Shown: positions 45,581 through 55,709, counted from the stretch's first letter. The stretch: DNA of 64,000 nt from Cupriavidus plantarum (GCF_905397285.1 NZ_CAJPUX010000003.1:62001-126000), one strand, 5' to 3'. Translations and numbers: made by a program. The notes: a model not told the origin generated them from the letters alone.

Positions 45581-46129
45581 TCAGGTCTTAGGCAATACGG
45601 CGCGCAGTTCTTCCATGTGGACGCGCCCCAGTTTGGAGAACTTCACGGCGCCGTCGGGCGCGATCACCAGTGTGTAGGGCAGGCCGCCCTGCGCATTGCC
45701 AAGGCTGCGCGCCAGTTCGGTGCCCGCGAAACCGGCGACCGCGAGCGGATAGGCCACGGGCACCTTCTGCAGGAATTGTTCGATGTTCCTGGCGGAATCG
45801 ATGCCAATGCCGATGAATTCTACATTGCGGGCGGTGTATTCCTTGTGGAGCGCCGTCAGTTCGGGCATTTCCTCCACGCAGGGGCCGCACCACGGCGCCC
45901 AGAAATTCACGACCAGCGTCCTGCCGCGCAGTTTGCTCAGATCGACCTCGCTGCCGTTCGGCGAGGGAAGTTTTGCCTGATACAGGGCCTCCACCGCGCC
46001 ATCCGCGGCGGGCTTCGGCGAGAACACCGAATGGCTCGCGTAAACGCCGGCGGCAGCGGCGATCACGGCGAGCAATATCCACAGCCAGAGGCTGCGGCGG
46101 CGGGGCGATGGGCTTGGGGAGGTGGTCAT
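45581..46129 (-). CDS. TlpA-like thioredoxin-fold disulfide reductase
   Basis: 182 residues: one N-terminal membrane anchor (LWLWILLAVIAAAAGVY) and a periplasmic thioredoxin fold with active site WAPWCGPCVEEMPEL (Cys81, Cys84). cis-Pro region is GGLPYTLVIAPDG. It resembles TlpA/ResA proteins that reduce periplasmic disulfides, for example in cytochrome c maturation; the partner is unknown. The 5' region carries a TC/TA microsatellite at about 46149-46167. Confidence 0.92.
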   Translation of the reverse strand: MTTSPSPSPRRRSLWLWILLAVIAAAAGVYASHSVFSPKPAADGAVEALYQAKLPSPNGSEVDLSKLRGRTLVVNFWAPWCGPCVEEMPELTALHKEYTARNVEFIGIGIDSARNIEQFLQKVPVAYPLAVAGFAGTELARSLGNAQGGLPYTLVIAPDGAVKFSKLGRVHMEELRAVLPKT

Positions 46130-46148
46130 GTTGGGTGCCGGAGGGCGT

Positions 46149-46167
46149 CTCTCTCTATATATATACG
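46149..46167. repeat. TC/TA dinucleotide microsatellite
   Basis: A run of TC repeats flowing into TA repeats just upstream of the TlpA-like start and downstream of the next minus-strand gene. Unusual in this GC-rich genome. Could vary in length and alter expression; inference only. Confidence 0.6.
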
Positions 46168-46189
46168 TTGAGATGTGATGTCGGGAGGC

Positions 46190-46858
46190 TCACGCGTCGA
46201 GCATGGCGCGCACCGCCGTCAGGTCGGCGCGCGCCACCCGGCCGCTGGCGTCGGCCCGCACGGCGCCGCGCTCGTCGTCCGCGTCATAGAGGGCGATATG
46301 CAGGCCCAGCGGGGCGCCCAGTACCTCGCGCACCTCGGCCGCCAGGAGCCGGGCCTCGCGGTGCGCCGGCCATTGCCCGCGCCATAGGAAGCTGAGCGTC
46401 TCCACGTCGGCGCGCCCGCCGAAGTGCCGAGACTCGCTGGTCTCGAAGTCGAGGCCGGCGTTGAGCAGGTGCAGCGCGACATCCTTGGGACTATCGCAGA
46501 AGCATTGCAGATAGATATCGGAGTGCTCGGTCGCCGTGCCGTTGAGGACCGCGCCAACCAGATAGGGCCGGAACGCGGCGAGATCTTCCATCGCCAGCAC
46601 GGCGACCCGCCGCATCAGTTCGAGGATGCGTGGCTGGCTCTCGCCGTGGAACAGCGCCTGGTAGGCCCGCACTTCGGCCTCGATGGTCTCGTTATCGGGC
46701 AGCCACTCGCCCGCGACGCGGACGTCGCCGAGCAACTGGCGCGCGGCCTTGCGCTTGGCGGTGGCGTAGTCGGCGCCATCCTCGGCAATCATGCGCGCGG
46801 CGGCCTGCGCGATTTCTTCGCGCAGACGGGTGAGATCGGTAGGGGCATGTCGGGACAT
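46190..46858 (-). CDS. Conserved hypothetical protein with nucleotidyltransferase-like motif
   Basis: 222 residues from 46858, no signal or membrane segment. N-terminal helical region LREEIAQAAARMIAEDGADY; central LVGAVLNGTATEHSDIYLQC, reminiscent of the nucleotidyltransferase GS-x-ARGTA-x-SDxDL pattern but with altered acidic positions; then HLLNAGLDFETSE. The conserved catalytic pair is therefore doubtful. It is divergent from mpl, an arrangement I recall from related genomes. Function unknown. Confidence 0.75.
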   Translation of the reverse strand: MSRHAPTDLTRLREEIAQAAARMIAEDGADYATAKRKAARQLLGDVRVAGEWLPDNETIEAEVRAYQALFHGESQPRILELMRRVAVLAMEDLAAFRPYLVGAVLNGTATEHSDIYLQCFCDSPKDVALHLLNAGLDFETSESRHFGGRADVETLSFLWRGQWPAHREARLLAAEVREVLGAPLGLHIALYDADDERGAVRADASGRVARADLTAVRAMLDA

Positions 46859-47014
46859 GCCGAAATGATACCGGACCCGTCCGCGGCCGTTGCTGCGGCA
46901 TGTAAGCGCAAGTGACGGCGTGCGTTGGGGCGTACCCCCTCGGGTACAATCGACCGCTCCCTGCCCGGGCGCGCGCGAATGGTCCCCGGGCTTCAAGATT
47001 TCCCCCGACGCACC

Positions 47015-48409
47015 ATGCATATTCATATCCTCGGCATCTGCGGCACGTTCATGGGCGGCCTCGCGGTACTCGCCCGTCAGGCGGGCCACCGCGTCACCGG
47101 CTGCGATGCCAATGTCTACCCGCCCATGAGCACGCAGCTCGAGGCGCAGGGTATCGAACTGATCGAAGGGTTCGACCCGTCCCAGATTTCGCTCGAGCCG
47201 GACCTGTTCGTGATCGGCAACGTGGTCTCCCGCGGGAATCCGCTGATGGAGGCGATCCTCGATCGCAATTTGCCGTACACGTCCGGCCCGCAATGGCTCG
47301 GCGAGCATGTGCTCGCGGGCAAGTGGGTGCTCGCGGTGGCCGGCACCCACGGCAAGACCACGACCACGTCGATGCTGAGCTGGATTCTCGAAGACGCCGG
47401 TTACGAGCCGGGCTTCCTCGTGGGCGGCGTGCCCCAGAACTTCGGCATTTCCGCGCGGCTGACGGCATCTGACTTCTTCGTCATCGAGGCGGACGAATAC
47501 GACACCGCCTTTTTCGACAAGCGCAGCAAGTTCGTCCATTACCGTCCGCGCACGGCGATCCTGAACAACCTCGAATACGATCACGCCGACATCTTCCCGG
47601 ATCTCGCGGCGATCGAGACCCAGTTCCACCACCTCGTGCGCACGGTGCCCCGTCAGGGCCGCCTCCTCGTCAACGGCAACGAACCGAGTCTCGCGCGCGT
47701 GCTCGAGCGCGGCTGCTGGAGCGAAGTCGAGCAGTTCGGCATGGGCAACTGGCGCGAGGGCAATGCCGCCACGCCGGTGCCAGAGGGCAAGGACGGCTTC
47801 GATGTCTGGTTCGATGACAAGGGACAGGAAGCGCTGCAAGGCACGGTGATCTGGGACCTGCAGGGCACGCACAACCGCATGAATGCGCTCGCCGCCATCG
47901 CCGCGGCGCGTCACGTGGGCGTGCCGCCCGCGCGCGCGATCGAGTCGCTGAGCCGCTTCGCCAATGTCAAGCGGCGCATGGAAGTGCGCGGCGTGGCGAA
48001 CGGCGTCACCGTGTACGACGATTTCGCGCACCATCCCACCGCGATCCAGACCACGCTCGACGGCCTGCGCCGCAGGGTGGGGGAGGCGCGCATCCTTGCC
48101 GTGCTGGAGCCGCGTTCCAACACGATGAAGCTTGGCGTGATGAAGGCCCAGCTGCCCGCGAGCCTCGAAGGCGCGGACCTCGTGTTCGGCTATGGCGCGC
48201 CCGGCGGCAAGGACGCGCTGGGCTGGGATCTCGCCGAATCGCTTGCACCGCTCGGCGACAAGGCCGCGGCATTCCAGGACATCGGCGCGCTGGTGGCCGC
48301 CGTGCGCGCGGCCGCGAAGCCCGGCGATCATGTGCTGGTCATGAGCAACGGCGGCTTCGGCGACGTCCACCGCAAGCTGCTCGACGCGCTCGCTGCGCCG
48401 CTGGCGTAA
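47015..48409 (+). CDS. mpl: UDP-N-acetylmuramate:L-alanyl-gamma-D-glutamyl-meso-diaminopimelate ligase
   Basis: 464-residue Mur-ligase family enzyme that reattaches recycled tripeptide to UDP-MurNAc. The start MHIHILGICGTFMGGLAVLA is diagnostic for Mpl. ATP P-loop is VAGTHGKTTTTSMLSWILED; the other Mur motifs include EADEYDTAFFDKRSKF and YDDFAHHPTAI. The start at 47015 is preferred over an upstream in-frame start. It pairs functionally with ampD of this window in murein recycling. The esterase gene follows 11 bases on. Confidence 0.96.
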   Translation: MHIHILGICGTFMGGLAVLARQAGHRVTGCDANVYPPMSTQLEAQGIELIEGFDPSQISLEPDLFVIGNVVSRGNPLMEAILDRNLPYTSGPQWLGEHVLAGKWVLAVAGTHGKTTTTSMLSWILEDAGYEPGFLVGGVPQNFGISARLTASDFFVIEADEYDTAFFDKRSKFVHYRPRTAILNNLEYDHADIFPDLAAIETQFHHLVRTVPRQGRLLVNGNEPSLARVLERGCWSEVEQFGMGNWREGNAATPVPEGKDGFDVWFDDKGQEALQGTVIWDLQGTHNRMNALAAIAAARHVGVPPARAIESLSRFANVKRRMEVRGVANGVTVYDDFAHHPTAIQTTLDGLRRRVGEARILAVLEPRSNTMKLGVMKAQLPASLEGADLVFGYGAPGGKDALGWDLAESLAPLGDKAAAFQDIGALVAAVRAAAKPGDHVLVMSNGGFGDVHRKLLDALAAPLA

Positions 48410-48420
48410 AGGGAGCCACG

Positions 48421-49008
48421 ATGCTGCTGTATCTGCACGGCTTCCGCTCGTCGCCGCAGTCGTTCAAGGCGCGGCTCGTGCAGGAGCGCATGCGCGAGTG
48501 GGGCGTGGGCAAGGCCTACGCCTGCCCGATGCTCGATGTGTCGCCGGCCGCCGCGATCGAACGGGCCGAGGCGGCCATCGCCGGTGCGCGGGCCGGGGGC
48601 GATACCGAAATCGCGATCGTCGGCTCGTCGCTCGGTGGTTTCTACGCGCGCTGGCTCGGCGAACGTCATGGCTGCCGGACGGTGTTGCTCAATCCGGCCA
48701 TCCACCCGTGGACCGATCTCGAGAAGTATCTTGGCGATCAGCCGCTATGGCATGGCGGCGGCTCCGTGCGCGTGGAGCGCGCGCACCTGCAGGAACTGCT
48801 CGACTTGCGGGTCGAGGCCATCACCGATCCCGCGCGTTATTACCTGATTGCCGCGACCGGCGACGAGGTGCTCGACTATCGCGAGATGGTGGCGGCGTAC
48901 CCGGGCGCGCACGTCCGCGTGATCGAGGGCAGCGACCATGGCATCAGCGAATTTGCCGACTACGTTGACGATGTGCTGAGCTTCTGCGGCTATCGCCCCG
49001 CCGCATGA
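48421..49008 (+). CDS. YqiA/YcfP-like alpha/beta-hydrolase (esterase)
   Basis: 195 residues. Oxyanion region is [16 protein letters not shown], nucleophile elbow [11 protein letters not shown] (Ser), with His in the C-terminal GSDHGISEF; all catalytic-triad elements are present. The 195-residue length suits YqiA esterases. It sits between mpl and ubiC with a 4-base overlap to ubiC (ATGA), so it is part of one transcription unit. Confidence 0.88.
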   Translation: MLLYLHGFRSSPQSFKARLVQERMREWGVGKAYACPMLDVSPAAAIERAEAAIAGARAGGDTEIAIVGSSLGGFYARWLGERHGCRTVLLNPAIHPWTDLEKYLGDQPLWHGGGSVRVERAHLQELLDLRVEAITDPARYYLIAATGDEVLDYREMVAAYPGAHVRVIEGSDHGISEFADYVDDVLSFCGYRPAA

Positions 49009-49613
49009 CGGGCCCACTCCACAGGCATGCCGGTGTTGCGCGGGCGCGCGGCGGCGGCGCGTGGCAGGCCCATCTGCCCTACGATGCGACCATTTCGCCG
49101 AACCTGCGCCGCTGGGTGACCGGCGACGCGGGCTCGCTGACCGCGCGGCTGATCTCCGCATCGGCGCAGTTCCGCGTGGCACGCCTCGCGCAACGGCTGG
49201 CCATGCCCTATGCCGACGAGTGGCGGGCGCTCGGCCTGCCCGCGCCGGCGCCCGTGCTCACGCGCGAAGTCATGCTGATCTGCGACGAGGTGACCGCCAT
49301 TTATGCCCATACGATCGTGATCGCGCGCCATGCGCGGCGCGACTGGCCGTTCCTCCGCGGGCTGGGCGAGCGTCCGCTAGGCGGCCGGCTGTTCGTCGAT
49401 CCGCGTGTCTCGCGCACGCCGTTCGAGTTCGCGCGGCTGCGGCCCGATCATCCGATGCGCGTGGCCATGCGGCGTGTGCTGCCGGACCTCGCGCGCGCGC
49501 CGATGCTGCCCGCGCGGCGGTCCGTGTTCCATCGCGGCGGCGGCGCCATGCTCGTCACCGAAGTCTTCCTGCCCGACCTCCAGTCGCGGCCCGCGCCCGT
49601 GCGCCGGCCGTGA
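49005..49613 (+). CDS. ubiC: Chorismate pyruvate-lyase
   Basis: 202 residues; converts chorismate to 4-hydroxybenzoate and pyruvate, first committed step of ubiquinone synthesis. UbiC features include [24 protein letters not shown] and the C-terminal [20 protein letters not shown]. An N-terminal Gly/Arg-rich extension of about 15 residues is variable. Start overlaps the hydrolase stop. ubiA is not in the window. Confidence 0.92.
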   Translation: MTGPLHRHAGVARARGGGAWQAHLPYDATISPNLRRWVTGDAGSLTARLISASAQFRVARLAQRLAMPYADEWRALGLPAPAPVLTREVMLICDEVTAIYAHTIVIARHARRDWPFLRGLGERPLGGRLFVDPRVSRTPFEFARLRPDHPMRVAMRRVLPDLARAPMLPARRSVFHRGGGAMLVTEVFLPDLQSRPAPVRRP

Positions 49614-49755
49614 CCGGCGGGTCCGCTTCTTCCCGTCCCGAACCCGGCCGGGGCACCATTGCGGGGCCGCGGCGACGGCGGTGCGGTATCATGCCCGCTC
49701 CCCCCTCGTCGTCGAGCCCGGTGCGGTGTCCCGGCATTTCTGAAAGTACCGATCC

Positions 49756-51939
49756 ATGCAGTTGTTGTTCGAAGAAGGCGGCGAAATTCGCGCCGGCACC
49801 GTGCTCGCCCAGCAGGGCGAGGCCTATCAGGTCGAATTGCCCGCGGGCAAGCGCACCAAGGTCAAGTCGCGCGACGTGCTGTTGCAGTTTGCCCAGCCGT
49901 CGGCGATCGAACTCGTGCGGCAGACCGGCGACCTGACGGCGGAGATCGATCTCGACTTCCTCTGGGAATGCGCGCCGGCCGACGAATTCGGCTTCGCGGA
50001 CCTTGCCGGCGAGTACTACGGCGCCGGCGCCGATGTCGTGAAGCAGGCCGCGCTCGCCATGGCCCTCCATGGCAATCCGGTCTACTTCCGCCGCAAGGGG
50101 CGCGGCCGCTATCAGCGCGCGCCCGAAGACCAGTTGAAGGCCGCGCTCGCCGCGCTCGAACGCAAGAAGCAGCAGGCGCTGGTGCAGGCCGAGTATGAGG
50201 CCCAGCTCAAGGCGATGACGCTGCCGGAATCCTTCCGCGGCAAGGTCCTGCAGCTGCTGTTCCGCCCCGACAAGAACAGCCTCGAATACAAGGCGATGGA
50301 CGCCGCGTGCACGGCGCTCGGCATGACACCGATGCGGCTGATGGTCGCCGTGGGCGGCATCGCGAGTCCGCGCGCGCTGCATGAGGCCAAGTTCCTGGCC
50401 GAATGCTTCCCGAAGGGCATCGGCTTCCCCGACGTGACGGTGCCCGAGCCCGCCGGCGACCTGCCGCTGGCCGACGTGCAGGCGTTCTCGATCGACGACG
50501 TGACCACGACCGAGATCGACGACGCGCTGTCCGTGACCACGCTGCCCGACGGCAAGCTGCGTATCGGCGTGCATATCGCCGCGCCGGCGCTTGGCATCCA
50601 GCGTGGCGACGCGCTCGACGCCATCGCGCGCCAGCGTCTGTCCACGGTCTATTTCCCGGGCGACAAGATCACGATGCTGCCCGATGCGGTCGTCGAGCGT
50701 TACACGCTGCAGGAAGGCCGCACGTGCCCGGCGGTGTCGCTGTATGTCACGGTCGATATGCAGGGCGCCGAGGGCGGCCAGCCGCTGATCGTCGGCAGCG
50801 AGACGCGCGCGGAGCGCGTGCCCATCGCCGCCAACCTGCGCCACAACCTGCTGGAGGACGTGGTGACGGAGGCCGCGCTGGCCGCGGGCACGGGCGACTA
50901 TCCGTTCCGCGAAGCGCTCACGCAGCTGTACCACTTTGCCGGTTTCCTTTACGACGAGCGCCAGAAGGCGCGCCTCGCGAGCGGCTTGCGTCCAGAGTCC
51001 CACAATCGCGCGGACTACAGCTTCTATATCGACACGCTCGACGACGGCAGCGAACGCGTCCGCATCGAGCAGCGCAAGCGCGGTTCGCCGCTCGACAAGA
51101 TCGTCGCCGAACTGATGATTCTCGCCAACAGCACCTGGGGCAAGCTGCTGGCCGACCACGGCGTGCCGGGCATCTATCGCACGCAGAAGGCGTGGGGCAT
51201 GCATCGCACGCGCATGCAGACCTATCCGGCCCCGCATGAAGGGCTCGGCGTGGCGCAGTACGCGTGGAGCACGTCGCCGCTGCGCCGCTATGTCGATCTG
51301 GTGAACCAGTGGCAGATCATCGCGGTGGCGCAGCATGGCGTGACCGCCAAGCTCGTGGCGCCGTTCAAGCCCAAGGATGCCGACCTGCTCGCGGCCGTTG
51401 CCGATTTCGAAGGCACGTACGCGGCCTACGCCGACCATCAATCGACGATGGAACGCTACTGGTGCCTGCGCTGGCTCGGACAGGAGACGCGCGACCGCAT
51501 GCTGGCCGCGGTGCTCAAGGAAGGCGCGGTGCGCTTTGCCGAGATTCCGCTCGTCACGCGCGTGCCCGAACTCGCGCAGGCGTCGCGCGGCACGCAGGTC
51601 ATGCTGGAGATCGCGAGCACCGACGAGATTTCGCTCGACGTGTCCTGCCGCGTGCTGGAAGTGTTTGCCGGCGACGCGGTGCCCGAGGACGACCTCGAGC
51701 CCGATGAAGAGACCGCCGAGGAGTCCGCCGAGGACGCCGCGGAAGCGGCTGCTCAGGAAGCGGCGGAGGCCGCGGCGGAACGCGGTACCGAGGGTGGGGC
51801 CGACGGCAGCGATAGCGCCGGCGCCGGCGAGGAGACGGCCGGTTTGCGAGACGCGTCGAAAGTGCAGGGCGAGGCAGCCGAAGGCGATGACGCGGAGGCG
51901 TCGGCGGCGCGCGACATCCCCCCTTCGCCCGCGCCCTGA
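49756..51939 (+). CDS. RNB-domain exoribonuclease (RNase II family)
   Basis: 727 residues. The central RNB domain has the metal-binding aspartates in FSIDDVTTTEIDDALSV and a STSPLRRYVDLVNQWQIIAV motif. It lacks a clear N-terminal cold-shock/S1 pair like E. coli Rnb. The last 90 residues are an acidic Glu/Ala-rich tail (EETAEESAEDAAEAAAQEAA). Degrades RNA 3' to 5'. Common in Burkholderiales as an RNB-domain ribonuclease. Follows ubiC by 142 bases. Confidence 0.93.
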   Translation: MQLLFEEGGEIRAGTVLAQQGEAYQVELPAGKRTKVKSRDVLLQFAQPSAIELVRQTGDLTAEIDLDFLWECAPADEFGFADLAGEYYGAGADVVKQAALAMALHGNPVYFRRKGRGRYQRAPEDQLKAALAALERKKQQALVQAEYEAQLKAMTLPESFRGKVLQLLFRPDKNSLEYKAMDAACTALGMTPMRLMVAVGGIASPRALHEAKFLAECFPKGIGFPDVTVPEPAGDLPLADVQAFSIDDVTTTEIDDALSVTTLPDGKLRIGVHIAAPALGIQRGDALDAIARQRLSTVYFPGDKITMLPDAVVERYTLQEGRTCPAVSLYVTVDMQGAEGGQPLIVGSETRAERVPIAANLRHNLLEDVVTEAALAAGTGDYPFREALTQLYHFAGFLYDERQKARLASGLRPESHNRADYSFYIDTLDDGSERVRIEQRKRGSPLDKIVAELMILANSTWGKLLADHGVPGIYRTQKAWGMHRTRMQTYPAPHEGLGVAQYAWSTSPLRRYVDLVNQWQIIAVAQHGVTAKLVAPFKPKDADLLAAVADFEGTYAAYADHQSTMERYWCLRWLGQETRDRMLAAVLKEGAVRFAEIPLVTRVPELAQASRGTQVMLEIASTDEISLDVSCRVLEVFAGDAVPEDDLEPDEETAEESAEDAAEAAAQEAAEAAAERGTEGGADGSDSAGAGEETAGLRDASKVQGEAAEGDDAEASAARDIPPSPAP

Positions 51940-52014
51940 TCGCTTCGGAAAAGCGGTTGGCTCCCTTACAATCCAGTCTGCCCGCCAACCGCTTCCAGCC
52001 AACCGTCTCAGACC

Positions 52015-53016
52015 GTGACCGCCACCCTCGCCGCTCCCCGCCCAAAGCGTACGTCGGGTCCATTGGGTCCGTCAGGTCCCTCAGGTCCCTCAGGTCCCTT
52101 AGGTCCATTAAGTCCGCTGCGCCAACGGTGGCGATCGAGCAGTACGCTGGTGAAGGCGCTGGTGGTCTCGCTGCTGATCCATGGCGTGCTGCTGACGGTG
52201 CGGATCGCCGCGCCGGAAGTGTTCGAGATCAAGCGTTCGGACCCGATGCTCGACGTCGTGCTCGTCAATTCGAAGTCGGCCGACAAGCCGCGCAATCCGA
52301 CGGTGCTGGCGCAGGCCAACCTCGATGGCGGCGGCGACCATGACGTACAGCGCGCCACCACGCCGCTGCCCGCGCAAACCGAATCCAAGGATGGCGACCT
52401 CGTGCGGCAGGTGCAGCGCCGCGTCGAGCAGCTGGAGCAGGAACAGCAGCGGCTGATGACGCAGGCGCGCGAGGCCGTGCCGTCCGTGCGCAGCCAGCCC
52501 ATCAAGCCCGGCGAGCAGCGCGTGGATCCGCTCCAGCGCGGCCAGGACGACCGCACGAGCATCGATGAAATGGCCAAGCTCGAGGCCGAGATCGGCAAGA
52601 ACCTCGAGCACTACGCCAAGCGTCCCAAGCGCATGCAGCTGACCGCGACGAGCGCGCAGGGCGTGGAGTACGCCCAGTATTACGACCGCCTGCGCCGCAA
52701 GATCGAGGCACGCGGCACGAGCGATTTCCCGCAGCGCAACGGCAAGCCCCTGTACGGCCAGCTGATCCTCGTGATCAACGTCAACCGGACGGGCAAGCTA
52801 GGCTACAACCGTGACGGCTACAACGTCGAGGCGATCGACGTGGCCAAGAGCTCGGGGGATCCCGCGCTGGACCGCCAGGCCGTGGCCATCGTGCGGGCGG
52901 CGGCGCCGTTCGGCCAGTTCTCTCCGGAAATGCAGGCTCGCCAGGACATCCTCGAGGTCATTTCCACCTTCAAGTTTTCGCGCAGCGGACTCGACGTCCG
53001 GCTGCAGCCGCGCTGA
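52015..53016 (+). CDS. TonB-like energy transducer/cell-envelope protein
   Basis: 333 residues from a GTG at 52015; no ATG is nearby. Residues 12-35 are a GPSGPSGPL repeat encoded by a 9-bp tandem repeat, followed by a membrane segment (VKALVVSLLIHGVLLTVRI), a charged coiled-coil region (QVQRRVEQLEQEQQRLMTQA) and a C-terminal TonB-C-like domain. An alternative GTG near 52150 would remove the repeat. Coupled to aroE by a one-base overlap. Whether it drives a receptor or acts in envelope integrity is not shown. Confidence 0.82.
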   Translation: MTATLAAPRPKRTSGPLGPSGPSGPSGPLGPLSPLRQRWRSSSTLVKALVVSLLIHGVLLTVRIAAPEVFEIKRSDPMLDVVLVNSKSADKPRNPTVLAQANLDGGGDHDVQRATTPLPAQTESKDGDLVRQVQRRVEQLEQEQQRLMTQAREAVPSVRSQPIKPGEQRVDPLQRGQDDRTSIDEMAKLEAEIGKNLEHYAKRPKRMQLTATSAQGVEYAQYYDRLRRKIEARGTSDFPQRNGKPLYGQLILVINVNRTGKLGYNRDGYNVEAIDVAKSSGDPALDRQAVAIVRAAAPFGQFSPEMQARQDILEVISTFKFSRSGLDVRLQPR

Positions 53017-53900
53017 TGAAAGAAACCCAGAATCAGGCCGACCGCTACGTGGTGATCGGCAATCCGGTGGCGCATAGCCGCTCGCCGGCCATCCACGCCG
53101 CCTTTGCCCGCCAGACCGGCGAAGCGGTGCAGTACGACCGCCTGCTCGCGCCGCTCGACGGGTTTGCCGACACCGTGCGCCAGTTCTTCGCCGAGGGCGG
53201 CTACGGCTGCAACGTGACCACGCCGTTCAAGCTCGAGGCCTACGACATGTCTGACCGCCTCACCGATCGCGCGGAAGCCGCGGGCGCGGTGAATACGATG
53301 TGGATCGAGGATGGTCTGATCCACGGCGACAATACTGACGGCATTGGCCTCGTGCGCGATATCCAGGACAACCTCGACACGCTGCTCGAAGGCCGCCGCA
53401 TCCTGCTGCTCGGCGCCGGTGGCGCCGCCATGGGCGCGATGCTGCCGCTGATCGAATGCCGTCCGGACCGGATCGTCGTGGCCAACCGCACGGCAGCGCG
53501 CGCGAGCGACATGCTCGAGGCGTTTGCCGAGGCCGGCAACCAGTACAACGTGGAACTCTGGGGCGGCGGCCTCGATGCGCTCGAGGGCCTGTCCGAGGAC
53601 GAAGCGTGCGACGTCGTCATCAACGCTTCCGCCAGCAGCCTGCAGGGCGAGGTGCCGCCCGTGCCCGGGTTCCTGCTCGGACCGGACGTGCTGGCCTACG
53701 ACATGATGTACGGCGCGGTGCCGACCGTGTTCCTCGCGTATGCGGCCCAATGCGGCGCGCGTACCAGCGACGGCCTGGGCATGCTCGTCGAGCAGGCCGC
53801 CGAGGCGTTCTATAACTGGCGCGGCGTGCGGCCTAAGACCGCGCCCGTGCTGGCCGAGTTGCGCGCCGCGCTGGAAGCGGAAGCGCGGGCCGGCAACTGA
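53016..53900 (+). CDS. aroE: Shikimate dehydrogenase
   Basis: 294 residues; NADPH-dependent reduction of 3-dehydroshikimate. The N-terminal substrate domain has YVVIGNPVAHSRSPAIHAAF and GYGCNVTTPFKLEAYDM; the nucleotide domain has LLLGAGGAAMGAMLPLIECR and a NRT motif (ANRTAAR) for NADPH. The C-terminal GLGMLVEQAAEAFYNWRG is typical. Start overlaps the TonB-like stop (TGATG). Confidence 0.97.
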   Translation: MKETQNQADRYVVIGNPVAHSRSPAIHAAFARQTGEAVQYDRLLAPLDGFADTVRQFFAEGGYGCNVTTPFKLEAYDMSDRLTDRAEAAGAVNTMWIEDGLIHGDNTDGIGLVRDIQDNLDTLLEGRRILLLGAGGAAMGAMLPLIECRPDRIVVANRTAARASDMLEAFAEAGNQYNVELWGGGLDALEGLSEDEACDVVINASASSLQGEVPPVPGFLLGPDVLAYDMMYGAVPTVFLAYAAQCGARTSDGLGMLVEQAAEAFYNWRGVRPKTAPVLAELRAALEAEARAGN

Positions 53901-53909
53901 CCATAGGCC

Positions 53910-54611
53910 ATGCGCTGGCTTGGCTATGTGTGCGGATGCCTGCTGGCGGGCGTGCTCGCGATGCAGCTGTATTTCTTCCTGCAAATCGCGAGCTGGCAGT
54001 ACATCGATCCGTCGTCGTCGTCGTTCATGCGCGCCGAGCACTGGCGCCTGTGCGGCGTCAACTTCTGGAGCTGTTCGCTCGACCATCGATGGGTCCGCTA
54101 CGACGATATCTCGCGCAACCTCAAGCGCGCGGTGATCGCGAGCGAGGACGCGGACTTCGTCAATCATCCCGGTTATGAACTCGATGCGATGCTCGATGCC
54201 TGGGAGCGCAACAAGCAGCGCGGGCATATCGTGCGCGGCGGGTCGACCATCACGCAGCAGCTGGCCAAGAACCTGTTCCTGTCGTCCGAGCAGAACTACC
54301 TGCGCAAGGGGCAGGAACTCGCCATTTCGTGGATGCTCGAGTTCTGGCTCGACAAGCAGCGCATCTTCGAGATCTACCTGAATTCGGTGGAGTGGGGCGA
54401 GGGGGTGTTCGGCGCGGAGGCGGCCGCGCAGCATTACTTCAAGACGAGCGCGTCGAAGCTCGGCGTCGGCCAGGCCGCGCGGCTCGCGGCGGCATTGCCA
54501 GCGCCAAAGTGTTTCGACAAGAAGGCCTACTGCGCCAATGTGCGCGTGAACTTCCGCGTGAAGGCCGGCATCATCGCGCGCCGCATGGGCGCGGCGACCC
54601 TACCGGACTAA
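53910..54611 (+). CDS. mtgA: Monofunctional biosynthetic peptidoglycan transglycosylase
   Basis: 233-residue GT51 enzyme polymerising lipid II. One N-terminal anchor is followed by GT51 motifs [16 protein letters not shown] (catalytic Glu), [17 protein letters not shown] (second Glu/Ser-rich motif) and [20 protein letters not shown]. Length is normal for MtgA. Nine bases after aroE; converges on corA with only five bases between stops. Confidence 0.96.
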   Translation: MRWLGYVCGCLLAGVLAMQLYFFLQIASWQYIDPSSSSFMRAEHWRLCGVNFWSCSLDHRWVRYDDISRNLKRAVIASEDADFVNHPGYELDAMLDAWERNKQRGHIVRGGSTITQQLAKNLFLSSEQNYLRKGQELAISWMLEFWLDKQRIFEIYLNSVEWGEGVFGAEAAAQHYFKTSASKLGVGQAARLAAALPAPKCFDKKAYCANVRVNFRVKAGIIARRMGAATLPD

Positions 54612-54616
54612 TCGCG

Positions 54617-55579
54617 CTAGCCCAGCCACCCTTTCCTGCGGAAGTAGATGAGGGGCACCGCCGCGGACACCGCCATCAACCCGAGCGCCCACGGATACCC
54701 CGCGGCCCAGTCGAGTTCCGGCATGACCTTGAAGTTCATGCCGTAGATGCTCGCGATCAGCGTGGGCGGCATCAGCGCCACCGACACCACCGAGAACAGC
54801 TTGATGATCTTGTTCTGGTTGATGTTGATGAAACCGACGGTCGCATCCATCAGAAAGTTTATCTTGTCGAACAGGAACGCGGTGTGGTTCTCGATGGAGT
54901 CGATGTCGCGCAGGATCTGCCGCGCCTCGTCCTGCTGCTCGGCCGACAGCATCTGACTGCGCATGAGGAAGGACACCGCGCGGCGCGTGTCCATGACGTT
55001 GCGGCGGATGCGGCCGTTCAAGTCTTCCTCGCGCGCGATCATTTCCAGCACGTCGGCGGCCGCGGCGTCGGTGACATTCTCCGCGAGCACGCGGCGGCTC
55101 GCTTCCTCCAGCCGCTCGTAGATCTCCTCGATCGAGTCCGCCGAATATTCGGCGTCCGTCGCGTAGAGATCCATCAGCACGTCCTTGGCATTGCGTACCG
55201 AACCGGGCCGCATGCGCGCGCGCAGCCGCACCAGGCGGAACACGGGCAGGTCTTCGTCGTGAATCGAAAAGACGACGTCGCGCGTCAGTACGAACGCGAC
55301 GCGCACGTTGCGCGAAGTGCCTTCCTCGTCAAGGAGGAAGTCCGTGCGGATATGGATGTTTTCGTCCTCGCCTTCGAAATACCGGGCGGACGCCTCGAGG
55401 TCGCCGAGGTCTTCAAGCTCGGGCAGCACCACGCCATAAGCTTCCTTGATCCACGCCAGCTCTTCGTCGTCGGGACTGACGACGTCGATCCAGATCGGCT
55501 TGTGCTGCAGCAGCTCGTTGCGTTCGTCGACCTGCTCCTGGGCAAGCCGTCCTTTCTGGAGGACGAACAGGTTGATCAT
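54617..55579 (-). CDS. corA: CorA-family magnesium/cobalt transporter
   Basis: 320 residues: cytoplasmic N-terminal domain and two C-terminal membrane segments with the selectivity motif YGMNF in ASIYGMNFKVMPELD. Conserved cytoplasmic features include RMRPGSVRNAKDVLMDL and RRAVSFLMRSQML. Length matches CorA. Likely monocistronic; start at 55579. Confidence 0.95.
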   Translation of the reverse strand: MINLFVLQKGRLAQEQVDERNELLQHKPIWIDVVSPDDEELAWIKEAYGVVLPELEDLGDLEASARYFEGEDENIHIRTDFLLDEEGTSRNVRVAFVLTRDVVFSIHDEDLPVFRLVRLRARMRPGSVRNAKDVLMDLYATDAEYSADSIEEIYERLEEASRRVLAENVTDAAAADVLEMIAREEDLNGRIRRNVMDTRRAVSFLMRSQMLSAEQQDEARQILRDIDSIENHTAFLFDKINFLMDATVGFININQNKIIKLFSVVSVALMPPTLIASIYGMNFKVMPELDWAAGYPWALGLMAVSAAVPLIYFRRKGWLG

Positions 55580-55709
55580 CCGCGATTCCTTGTGACTGAT
55601 GACGCTGTGTCGGCTGCCTAGTCGGGAAGGGACTTCCCGGGATTCTGATGGCCGCGAGTGTAGCCCAACGCAGGGGGGCTTGTTAAGCGAAATATGGCCG
55701 ATTTTCGCG

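Noticed and set aside
46925..47014. Longer mpl start
   Set aside because: The standard Mpl N-terminus MHIHILGICG begins at 47015; upstream residues are unrelated.
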